A stretch of DNA of 64,000 nt from Rhytidiadelphus loreus. Taxonomy: Eukaryota > Streptophyta > Bryopsida > Hypnales > Hylocomiaceae. The DNA lies in contig OX344762.1 of the NCBI GenBank assembly GCA_947034895.1, positions 11,537,501 to 11,601,500 of the forward strand. Reading direction: 5' to 3'. Positions 24,880 to 33,419 of this stretch are shown in pieces; position 1 is the first letter of the stretch; every line of letters starts with the position of its first letter. The position numbers were made by a program, and so were the translations under genes. Below the pieces are notes generated by a model. The model did no database searches and was not told where the DNA came from. It saw only the letters and a list, made by a program, of their open reading frames with translations.

Positions 24880-26164
24880 TCGGTTGCAAATCCATGGCCG
24901 ACTTCTTATCCAAGGACACACAAATTCACGCACAAATTCTCCAGGAATTTGCGACCACATTTGCCAAACAAAAGCATTATCAGCTTGAATGTAATCCCTC
25001 CCTCTCTCTCTCTTTCAACCGAGCTCCACTGTATTGGACAGATTTGAACCCAATTGTTCGCCATAAATGTCAGCTATGGCGCCTGGTTTAAGGATGCGCC
25101 GTTAATTGCTTGTTTCTGGCTCGGGCCGTGTTGCCCGCGTGGTTGCTATTCTCCAGTGTCGTGAATGGGATTTCCATCACCATCCTGGACGCCATCCCCG
25201 CCGGCACTGTGACATTGGAAGAAGCAGATGTGGTGCAGAAATTTGTCAAAGTACGTGTGCAGTCTGGAGAACGACGTAGAATTACCTCAGCAAACCCCAC
25301 CATGCTAACGAGTAGAAAAGGGTGAGATTGGTCTTAAGCATGTGAGCCCCTTTTGGACGTGCATCTGAACACGTAGACTGTTTTTTGAAATCCATTTTAT
25401 TTTCTGATCGCAGAGGTGCAGCGCCTCCATAAATTAGGCATCAAAATGGGCATTATTACTAACGGACACTTCCTTGTGAGATCATCGTCGCGTTCCAACG
25501 TCTTCCATTTCTCTAACAGTCTACTGGTACAGCTTGTAATCTGTATTTGAAATTACTGGGATGTTGAGTGCTTTTTGTTTACCGTGCGGGTCCAAAGGAA
25601 GAATTTGAAAGCATGCAAGTCTGATCTACTATTTGATACGATACTTGTGGGCGAAGGTAATCTAGTGCTTCTTTTGATGTATTTATGCATCTCATATGTC
25701 ATCTACAGTAGGCACATGAATGCTTCCTGTTTAAAATATGAGACCTCTTGACATTGCAGAGAAGCCAAATCAGTAAAAGCATACCGTATTCTTGAAGGCT
25801 TGCAGCCTTGCAGGATGATTGTAACCCAGAAGAGACGATAATGGTTGGTGACAACCCGAAGACTGAAATATAGGTACTCTCGAGTTGTCTAATGACTTTT
25901 TGAGCAACTTCCTACATTTCCCTTTGGAATCCCCTGACAAAGTTGTATTCAATCGGTGAATTAGATTAAATTTTCCTGGATTTGATTTCGCAGGGTGCCC
26001 AACATGCGGGCTTTCGGACCACTGTCTGGGTCAATTTGCACAACCTGGAGGATCTACCTGCTGGAGGTGCAACGCCGGATCATATCATCTCAAACATCGG
26101 GGAGTTTCCTGGGCTTCTTCAAACATTAGAAGAATTTGACTTGGGGGCAAGTAGTTTTCATTGA
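24880..26164 (+). pseudogene. HAD-superfamily hydrolase, broken
   Basis: Fragments in order: SITILDAIPAGTVTLEEAD (~25170-25250); EVQRLHKLGIKMGIITNGH (25410-25470), where IITNG is HAD motif II; LLFDTILVGEG (~25630); VFLKACSLAG (~25786-25815); ETIMVGDNPKTEI (25832-25870), HAD motif IV; and QHAGFRTTVWVNLHNL to a stop at 26164. The style matches subfamily IA phosphatases such as N-acylneuraminate-9-phosphatase-like enzymes. The substrate cannot be told. Damage seen: a TAA at 25774, a one-base frame slip near 25817 and TAG at 25871 where CAG (Gln) is expected before a splice donor. The motif I nucleophile (DxDGT) was not found. It is most likely a pseudogene, though unusual splicing could bypass some lesions. 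Confidence 0.6.
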
Positions 26165-26405
26165 GATTAATGGATTCATCATTTAATTGCATCCGAAATA
26201 AACCAGACTCGTCTGTTCGTGAACTCTAATAAGAATGTAAGCCGAGCTTCTCAAGCAGGCAGAGGACGAGACGAGTCCTTACATTCTGCATACCGGTAAT
26301 GAATCAAACATTCCTTGCGAATTTGTGAATATTTTCCCTCACTTTTTTTTATTGCTAGCTTGGAATAAGAATTGACCCTTGCGAGTATTTTGGTTATTGG
26401 CTGAT

Positions 26406-26453
26406 GTCCCATACCTTAGGGTGACTCAGAGGTAAACCCAGCGCTTCAAATAC
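26406..26453 (+). promoter_or_regulatory. snRNA promoter of U1 copy a: USE and TATA
   Basis: An upstream element GTCCCATACC (26406-26415) and a TATA-like TTCAAATAC (26445-26453) lie 39 bp apart (start to start). The TATA-like box starts 29 bp before the RNA start. The same two words recur at U1 copy b with the same spacing. The wide USE-TATA spacing fits the plant RNA polymerase II class rather than the polymerase III class. Confidence 0.75.
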
Positions 26454-26473
26454 ACCAGTGTGTGCTGACAGAA

Positions 26474-26633
26474 TCACTTACCTGGGCGGGGTCAATCTGC
26501 GATCATCAAGGTGGATGGCCTAGGGCAACTGTCTCCATTGCACTCTGGACATGGGAGGTCTAGTATCTTCCTAAGGGAGGCATACACGTCGTAATTTGTT
26601 GTTGAGGGGCCTCGCGTTCGCGCGGCCTCCACC
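26474..26633 (+). ncRNA. U1: U1 spliceosomal snRNA, copy a
   Basis: U1 snRNA pairs with the 5' splice site in the spliceosome. The 5' end carries ACTTACCTG (26476-26484), the splice-site complement, but the two preceding bases are TC instead of AT. Stem-loop I has loop GATCATCAAGG (26501-26511), the U1-70K site. Stem-loop II contains ATTGCACTCTGG (26537-26548), the U1A site. The Sm site is AATTTGTTG (26593-26601), where GTGG is more usual. Stem-loop IV has a TTCG tetraloop in CGCGTTCGCGCG (26613-26624). The ~160-nt length is normal. The 3' end is estimated from the stem and the 3' box. This is the more canonical of the two copies in its protein-binding loops. Confidence 0.92.
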
Positions 26634-26645
26634 CAGAGCAAAATC

Positions 26646-26656
26646 CAATACTGGAA
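26646..26656 (+). terminator. 3' box of U1 copy a
   Basis: CAATACTGGAA, inside a 17-bp block AAATCCAATACTGGAAT that is identical after U1 copy b. It fits the plant snRNA 3'-end element CA(N)3-10AGTNNAA with CT for GT. It directs 3'-end formation of Pol II snRNAs. Confidence 0.7.
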
Positions 26657-27446
26657 TCAAAGTTTTTTGGGAAACAGTACTCTGAGGTCTCATATTGCAT
26701 TCGAGTAGTGCTCTGAAGTCCTCACGTACTGGTGCACGTTGCAGGATTTGTTTTACTTCGTAGGTGAAAACTTTTTGGGTGTGAACTTCAAAATTCTACT
26801 GGCCAATAATATGCTTATATTGAATACCGACAGAACGCTAGATTGGAATGTCACTGCATGAACCTTAGGAGCCACCGACTAGATGGTGTGTCACAGCCTC
26901 GGTAGAGATTTTGCGAGGTGTTCAGTTGAACAGGAGGAAATTGAACGTCAATTTCGTTAAGTTTAGGTTTCCACAACTTTGCGACTTAAGTACACGCAGC
27001 CTGAAACGTAATTCTAGTTTTTAGAGTTTTGTGGAGAATTGGGGCACAATCTATGGATCCGGAATCGCAGCAATATAACGAAATTGACGATATGATAATT
27101 CAGTTTGACTGTTGTATCTGCCGGCTATTGATAATGCCATTAACATGCACCGCACAGCAATTGCGAAGGTGATGGATGGAATGTGCTATTAAATAGTCAG
27201 GGAGAGAGGTACACCGCGCAGGGAGAATTGGCCCCCTCATTGCCCCGGTCAACTTTGGTTTGAAAAAAAAGTCCCCTATGTTGTGCCAATTTTTTGGTAA
27301 TTGTTGCATCTACCTAGAGTAATTTGGGACCTCTGATTGCAAATATGAATTCAGAATTTCAAAAAAAAATTAAGCCTTGCAAATAAAAAATTCACCCTGG
27401 CCGAGGTACACCAGGCTAGGGAGCGTAATCTGCTAATGTACAATTT

Positions 27447-27492
27447 AACCCATACGTGTTGCGGAACGAAATTACATTCCGTGTTTATAACT
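27447..27492 (+). promoter_or_regulatory. snRNA promoter of U5 copy a: USE and TATA
   Basis: AACCCATACG (27447-27456) and TATAACT (27486-27492), start to start 39 bp. The same arrangement and spacing occurs at U5 copy b, and the U1 genes have the same CCCATA core. The RNA start inferred from the conserved AGCC/CGCC is 36 bp after the TATA start, so the true 5' end may be a few bases upstream. Confidence 0.7.
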
Positions 27493-27521
27493 TTCGAGAC
27501 ATTCACTCAGGATTTGCAATC

Positions 27522-27635
27522 CGCCGGGTGCTCAGCTCAGAGCGAACTATTCTTTCGCCTTTTACTAAAGAATACCGTGCGCTGGGTACTCTCACCGGCA
27601 TACCCCAATTTTTGGACTGCCCTTCACAGGGCCCA
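27522..27635 (+). ncRNA. U5: U5 spliceosomal snRNA, copy a
   Basis: U5 snRNA aligns the exon ends during splicing. The invariant loop 1 CGCCTTTTACTAAAG lies at 27556-27570, closed by TCTTT/AAAGA stem sequence. The Sm site AATTTTTGG (27607-27615) follows, then a 3' hairpin GCCC-TTCACA-GGGC. Total length of about 114 nt is right for U5. The first base is uncertain by several nucleotides. It lies 1.05 kb after U1 copy a on the same strand, with its own promoter. Confidence 0.93.
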
Positions 27636-27650
27636 CAAATGTGAATTTGG

Positions 27651-27660
27651 AAACTGGAAT
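27651..27660 (+). terminator. 3' box of U5 copy a
   Basis: AAACTGGAAT follows the 3' hairpin by about 15 bp and shares ACTGGAAT with the U1 3' boxes. Confidence 0.55.
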
Positions 27661-28077
27661 TATCTGGAGTAATTAGTTGCTTGTTCTGAAATATGTCCGA
27701 AAGAGGGGACGTGACGAATTGAATGCTCGACTCGAAGCTCACGCAAGGTTCCTTCAACATGCACATGTACATTGGTGAGCTGCACATGTGGCTAGTAGTT
27801 AATGGTAGGTGATCCCGCTAATTGTTGCAGCCTGGCATGGTACTAGCTAGGTCCTTGTCTTCTGCGTTACAATCAATCAGAGTCTTGTTTGTTTCAATCT
27901 GAGAGCTGCTTCGATCGACGCTTTGGAGGACCTTGGATGATCGATTTGAAAATCATTATCGAATTACTGAGGGTAGATCCCCTTGATCATACCCCTTTTA
28001 TGATCATCTCCTTGAATTTGGAGACATGGAGCTTTGCAGTTGCAATCCAATGCAGTGATATTGGTCTCGTGAGAGAT

Positions 28078-28124
28078 GTCCCATAGCTTTGGATGGATCA
28101 TGGATTGACCAGACCTTCAAATAC
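28078..28124 (+). promoter_or_regulatory. snRNA promoter of U1 copy b: USE and TATA
   Basis: GTCCCATAGC (28078-28087) and TTCAAATAC (28116-28124). The TATA-like box is identical to copy a and again starts 29 bp before the RNA start. USE-TATA spacing is 38 bp. Confidence 0.75.
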
Positions 28125-28144
28125 TCTAGTCTGCGAGATCAGGG

Positions 28145-28304
28145 TTACTTACCTGGGCGGGGTCTATCCAGTATCCGGAAGGTGGATGGCCTAGGGCAAC
28201 CGTGTGCATGGCACTTCGGACATGGAACCCTTAGTATATTCCGAAGGGAGGCATACACGTCGTAATTTGTGGCAGCGGGGGACTCGCGTTCGCGCGGTCC
28301 TCGC
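28145..28304 (+). ncRNA. U1: U1 spliceosomal snRNA, copy b (divergent)
   Basis: The 5' end TTACTTACCTG (28145-28155) keeps full 5'-splice-site complementarity. The Sm site AATTTGTGG is canonical (28264-28272) and stem-loop IV keeps CGCGTTCGCGCG. Two protein-binding loops are changed. The stem-loop I loop reads GTATCCGGAAGG (28171-28182) instead of GATCANNAAGG. The U1A loop reads ATGGCAC (28208-28214) instead of ATTGCAC. Length and flanking promoter and 3' box match copy a. It may be a functional variant, a non-productive copy or an early pseudogene. Confidence 0.88.
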
Positions 28305-28315
28305 ACAATGAAATC

Positions 28316-28326
28316 CAATACTGGAA
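28316..28326 (+). terminator. 3' box of U1 copy b
   Basis: CAATACTGGAA in the same 17-bp block as after copy a, starting 12 bp after the estimated RNA end. Confidence 0.7.
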
Positions 28327-28859
28327 TATGATTTCAGAGATCTCACATTGCTTGATTGTTCGGATATCGAAAACCCTACAGTCAAGCCTGTTGATGATCA
28401 ACACTTATCATGCATGTGTGGAATACTTTACTCGGACAGATATTGAATTTGTCCCCGGATTGTCTTTTGGAGTCACCAAACAGATCAATTCAATGTTGTG
28501 GCTGTTCGGATTGAAGGTAAGAGTGGGATCTAATTTCTACTTGGAAGAAGGAAAACTACCCGTACAATTTTAGCCCAATTAGGACACGAAAAGTTTTAAA
28601 CTCCTCAGAAAGCGCCATGTCCCTACTGAGGTCCTCTGTTTAGTTGGTTTGCAATTGAATGTTGCATCGGTCTGCAAGTGGTAATGCCACTGGAAAGCAT
28701 GTACTACTCTCGAGGTGATGAAACGCTTAAGTTGCGAGGAATAGACTAACACCAGTCAGTTCAGTTTGTGCAGAAAAGAGATACCACGGAAATCTGGCCA
28801 CTCTCAACATTTTAGGTGAGCAAGTTTAAACCGCCGAAGCGTGATATAAGTCTCACTTT

Positions 28860-28906
28860 ATCCCATATGTGTTGATGCATGCATTCACACTCGGAGTGTA
28901 TAAACT
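28860..28906 (+). promoter_or_regulatory. snRNA promoter of U5 copy b: USE and TATA
   Basis: ATCCCATATG (28860-28869) and TATAAACT (28899-28906), 39 bp start to start. The shared TGTGTTG / CGTGTTG follows the USE in both U5 copies. Confidence 0.7.
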
Positions 28907-28934
28907 CCTGCTTCAAAACAGCAACTTTTCAATC

Positions 28935-29048
28935 AGCCGGGTGCTCAGCACAGAGCGAACTATTCTTTCGCCTTTTACTAAAGAATACCGTGCGCTGGGT
29001 ACAGGCGCCGGCATACCCCACTTTTTGGATTGCCCTTCACAGGGCCCA
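28935..29048 (+). ncRNA. U5: U5 spliceosomal snRNA, copy b
   Basis: Loop 1 CGCCTTTTACTAAAG at 28969-28983 and its stem are identical to copy a. The 5' part AGCCGGGTGCTCAGCACAG and the 3' hairpin GCCC-TTCACA-GGGC match copy a closely. The Sm site reads ACTTTTTGG (29020-29028), an A-to-C change in the usual AATTTTTGG that may weaken Sm-core assembly. It lies 0.8 kb after U1 copy b. Confidence 0.9.
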
Positions 29049-29059
29049 TCAACAGAAAC

Positions 29060-29068
29060 ACTGAAAAC
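29060..29068 (+). terminator. 3' box of U5 copy b (weak)
   Basis: ACTGAAAAC about 12 bp after the 3' hairpin, at the position of the other 3' boxes. It is a poorer match. Confidence 0.4.
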
Positions 29069-29671
29069 TGCTTACCTGCCGATGGATGAAACACGGTATC
29101 ATGAAGATCTATTGTGCCGTCGCCATACCCAAAGTAAATGTAATTTTCTAGTTTTCGAATTCATAAAAACTTTTGGATTCGATAACTTTAACACCGTAGG
29201 TTCAAACGTCACAAAACAAAGCTCATACACCTCTTAGTAGAGAGCTTTTCAATAGTACCAAGAGTGCGACGGTGGGACGCATGGTCCAAAAGATCTCACT
29301 GTTACAAACAAACAAAACAAACTCTTAGAAACAAAACAAATAGAATCATTTAAGGTATAGATCTTATACATCAAAACAACACTTCCTTGAAAGTTATTGA
29401 ATGATTGTTTTCTTTAGCTATCTAAGCTTTTGCACATCGTGCTCAATTCAATGTCTTGAGTAGATGTGTGCATTAGACTTTCTGCTTTCTCACTTCGAAA
29501 AGCATTCTGAACAGCAACATTGGACAAGGCTTCCTAAACGCAATTAGAGTCGTGTGATAGCCTGGTTCACATTAATTAAAGTGCATTATCTGATTTTCAT
29601 ACCTACAATGAGAAACTCGGTTGAAATGGAAGTGTTTTAATTGTGACAATTCAAGAGCTGGAGGGTTCAAT
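29069..29671. other. Intergenic, no gene seen
   Basis: No further snRNA copy, coding or repeat boundary was recognised after the cluster. Confidence 0.4.
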
Positions 29672-30595
29672 TTAACCCCTAAATGTCCAAGGCCTTTTTT
29701 GAGCTTCTTGGAGTTCACAACTAAAAGCCCAAGTTTTATTAATTTGAAAAAAATTGTAACTATACAAATTCAAACTAGACGTGTTATGGATCACATGAGA
29801 AAAGAAAATACAAGAAAACCACTTATGGATTGGAAGATTATTATGTTTGATCAAGAAGGTGTTAAAATTGCCAAAAGTGATTTGTAGTCTTTCAATTCAC
29901 TTTTTGACATGTCAAATCTAAAATTGAGGTTATGAAAAAAATATGAGGTTGAAGGACATAACATGCATAACTATAATCGAAATACAACTTCTCAAAATCT
30001 ACTCTACAATTTTCTTAAATGAATTTTGAATGTCATTTACCCCCCAAGATCTAGTGTATTTGAGGCTAAGCCATTAGATGAGATTTGGGAGGGCTGGAGG
30101 GCCGTTTTAGGCCTGTTCCCAACTCCGTTTCCCCCAGTCTCATTGAATGCCGGTGTCAGATATATTTTTTTTTCAAAAAAATAATAATTTAAATCTTTAA
30201 AATGAAAAAAAAATTAAATTTATTTATTTTTATTTTATTTTTTGAAAAAAAGTGACATAGCAGTCACTTGGCCAAGTCAGCTTAGTTTACGAATAGCAGG
30301 TTTCAACGGGTTTCAACAGGTTTCCAGATGGGAACTCGCAACCCTCTAGATTAGGAAAAAAACATGTACTAATGCTTTAACTCTAAAAAATCAAGATTTG
30401 CAATGAACACCCTTGCACAAAATCTTCAATAGAAAAATTATGAATTTTTTTTTAAAATCAGATTTTTAGTGCTCAAGATGGATTTTAAAGTATATTCAAC
30501 TAAAAGAATATCAAAAATAAATTTTCGGTACGATTTTATTTAACTTCAAAATTGAATCAACACCAAAATATGGTGCCTTGGCATTTAGGGGTTAA
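29672..30595. mobile_element. TTAA-bounded element A2
   Basis: The left end is TTAACCCCTAAATGTCCAAG and the right end, complemented, TTAACCCCTAAATGCCAAG. These are inverted ends of about 20 bp, each starting with TTAA. The element is 924 bp and non-coding apart from an 88-codon chance ORF. A 270-bp repeat of family D sits inside it (30074-30349). Confidence 0.8.
30074..30349. repeat. Family D repeat, copy 1 (nested in A2)
   Basis: Starts TTAGATGAGATT. It contains GGTGTCAGAT, a long poly-A/T-rich middle, AGCAGTCACTTGGCCA and ends GGGAACTCGCAACCCTC. The same order is seen at 30753-31014. Class is unknown and no protein is encoded. Confidence 0.75.
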
Positions 30596-30752
30596 AGAAC
30601 TAGAATCTAATAGGTAGGGCATAAAGAAAATTTGTATCTAAATAGAACAAAAATGCCACCATTCACGCATCTAGTTTCTTAGGTTGCCTTAAACTTTTGA
30701 ACTTTATATTCAACCATAAAGTGAGTACCTCCAAACTTGTCACTTTTGCTCT

Positions 30753-31014
30753 TTAGATGAGATTGGGGGGTGGAGGGCTGTTTCGGGCTTATTTCCAGCT
30801 CCGTTCCCCCCGGTCTTCTTGAACTCTGGTGTCAGATTTATTTTTTTTCAAAAAAAAAATTAAAAAAATTAAAGTCCTTAAAATGAAAAACAAAGCTAAA
30901 TTTTTTATTTTATTTTATTTTTTATTTTAGAAAAAACTGACCTAGCAGTCACTTGGCCAGGTCAGTGCAAGCGGGTTTCGGCGGGTTTCGAGTTGGGAAC
31001 TCGTAGCCCTCCAC
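30753..31014. repeat. Family D repeat, copy 2
   Basis: Direct-orientation copy of 30074-30349, about 400 bp after it, from TTAGATGAGATT to GGGAACTCGTAGCCCTCC. GGGAAC-containing sequence near 40240-40255 may be a distant relative. Confidence 0.75.
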
Positions 31015-31189
31015 AACAACCAAAACACATGTAATGATTATACATATTTACTATTATTAGACTAATTAAAATTTCACATTTCCTTGTTGGCAAGAGAAAG
31101 GAGGCTCCAATTCACCAAAGATCATAACATTTGGATAGTGTATACAAAAGTAATGAAGGGTTAAAGTTTTCTTGGTAGCACTAGAAGAA

Positions 31190-32095
31190 ACTTGCGTTTT
31201 TTCTGACATGCCAATGAACATGGTTACGTGTTTAGTTTAACGTCAGGCATGTCTACTGTGGATGTCTAGGAAAATCCGTTAAGATTGATGGGACAAAAAT
31301 AAGAAGAATTTGAAAAAACATGCCGTGTTTTTAAAGCGACGTCACAACAAACATGGTCAAAAAAGGATACGGAAGTGTGCCATGTGGCAGCCACGTAAGT
31401 GCCATGTATGCAGGCAGGTAGTGCCCCATGGAATTTCTTAACCCTAATCTGCTGATGATGTGGCACCTGACGTCATATCGTTTGAAAAAATTAATACTGT
31501 TTTCAGCAACGTCAATGTAGATGTCTAAAAGAATTTGAATGTTGTTTTTTGCGATGTCCACTTAGACATCTAAACATTTTTTAAACCTTAGCTTAGACAT
31601 ACACTAAACACAATACACCATACAAAAAAAGACATATAAAATACACCATATAGAATACATTGTACATCATACACAATACAAAATAGGCCATACACCATAT
31701 ATTATACACCATACATAATACACAATATACTATACATCATACACCATATATAATATGCAATATATTATACAACATACAATATACCATATTGACAATTATG
31801 TCAAATGGCCTAAAAAGTCACTTATTATAAGTATATTGACATGACAAGACAACCTACTTATACAGGTGTGGTGATAGGAGCAAAGACAAAGCATATGGGA
31901 TATGTGAAACTTAGAGATTGTATTTTATGAGAAAACATTTGGACATCTCAATTGATGCGTTAGTTGATATTGCAAAAAATATGTAGACATCCTCTAAGAC
32001 GTCTCAGTTGATGTGCTAGTTGACATCGCAAAAAACATCTAGATGGTTTAGAAGATGTCTCAATTGACGTTTAGTTGATGTCTTCAAAAATAGTG
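31190..32095. repeat. Degenerate repeat block with ATACACCAT-type tandem array
   Basis: Positions about 31600-31795 are a run of loosely repeated ATACACCATATA/ATACAATAC units. Both sides carry repeated phrases around GATGTCTA, GACATCGCAAAAAACAT and AGACATCTAAACAT, in both orientations. This suggests a degenerate element interrupted by the array. No coding signal. Confidence 0.5.
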
Positions 32096-32975
32096 TTAAT
32101 CTAAATGTTTTTGACTATGCTTTCACCAAAAATGCTCCAAAATTGCCATTTCTAGGACAAGTACTAAAGTTTAGAGAAAAAACAACATTTGTATACATGT
32201 AACCTTAGGATCTTGCAATACACTAATTTGAGAAGATGTGGAAAAAAAATTCAAAAATTTCCATTGTATAGATTGCAAGATATTAGTGCTTGAATTGACA
32301 AAAATTCTTTAATTGGCTTTCCAAAAAAATAGGCAGCTACACTTCACAAGGCCGCATTTATATATAAAATGCCCATATTGATGGTACTTCTTTGGATTCA
32401 TTCTTCAAGGCAAGTTGGCTACATTCTTGAAAATTTTATGATCCTTTGAAATTGTACAACATATAGGAAAAAAATAGTAAGTAGAAAAAAAAATAATGAT
32501 TGAAAATACTAAATTGTCAAGAATTTAGTTATAGAATTGAAAAATGTTAATTCCAATGATTGCAATGTTGCAATAAATAATCTACATCCTACAATTTTAT
32601 TTTTTTACAAAAAAATTGAATATTGAGTTAAATAAAGGACTTCAAAGTTTATTTTAGAGTAGCAAATCCATAATTTCCTGTAAACTAAAACTCCTCATAA
32701 CTTTCAAAGCCAAAAAATCTAGTTGAGTAAGGTGCAAAAAAACTTATTTTCTTCACTTTAAATACAAATATCTTGCAATCTAAACAATCTAAGCAATCAA
32801 AGTTTCTAAAATTTCTTCTACGCATTCATATAATAGTCTAGTACAAGATTCTACAATCAGATATGAAATTTCATTTATTTTTGACATTTTTGCACTTCGC
32901 AATAGAAATAGCAATTTTGAGTGTTTTTTTATGGAATAAACTAACTTATAAAGGTCTTGGGACGGTATGGTTTAA
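32096..32975. mobile_element. TTAA-bounded element A7 (degenerate)
   Basis: TTAA at 32096 is followed by TCTAAATGTTTTTGACTATG, the end sequence of copies A1 and A3. The right end GGTCTTGGGACGGTATGG|TTTAA matches GGCCTTGGGACTTTAGGGGTTAA of A4 with changes. The interior is shared with A1 and A3. Non-coding. Confidence 0.65.
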
Positions 32976-33082
32976 GCAAGAAATGCTCCAAAGATGATGC
33001 TCCAAAGATGATGTGATATCATGGCGCTTGGGCTTGTACAATACAAAGACTTCAACCTTGAGAACATCTTTGATCAAACTGC

Positions 33083-33390
33083 TACACTAAAAAGGGTATT
33101 TAGTGTTGGATTACATTTAGTGTAATTACCACCCTACTTGACCCTACACTAAATGTCAATTTTAGGACGATTAGTGTAGTGCTAAACTTCAATGCGCCGC
33201 CTTTGTGTTGTCTTCACTTTTGTCATCTCCTTCTAACACTAAATGTAAACCTCTTAATATTTCAGATTTACCATAAAGTACTTTTAGTGTTAGAAATTAC
33301 ATTTAGTGTTACTTACTTTAGTAGGGTAAATGATATCTAGTGTCATGGTTCGCAAATAGTGTTGCGTACACTAAATACCTTTTTAGTGTA
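33083..33390. mobile_element. MITE with TACACTAAAAAGG inverted ends
   Basis: The left end is TACACTAAAAAGGGTATTTA and the complemented right end TACACTAAAAAGGTATTTAG. Internal ACACTAAATGT and TTTAGTGTTA motifs are shared with the element at 2055-2340. 308 bp, non-coding. Confidence 0.75.
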
Positions 33391-33419
33391 CTGGTTCAGC
33401 TGCCTTTTCTGACATCACT

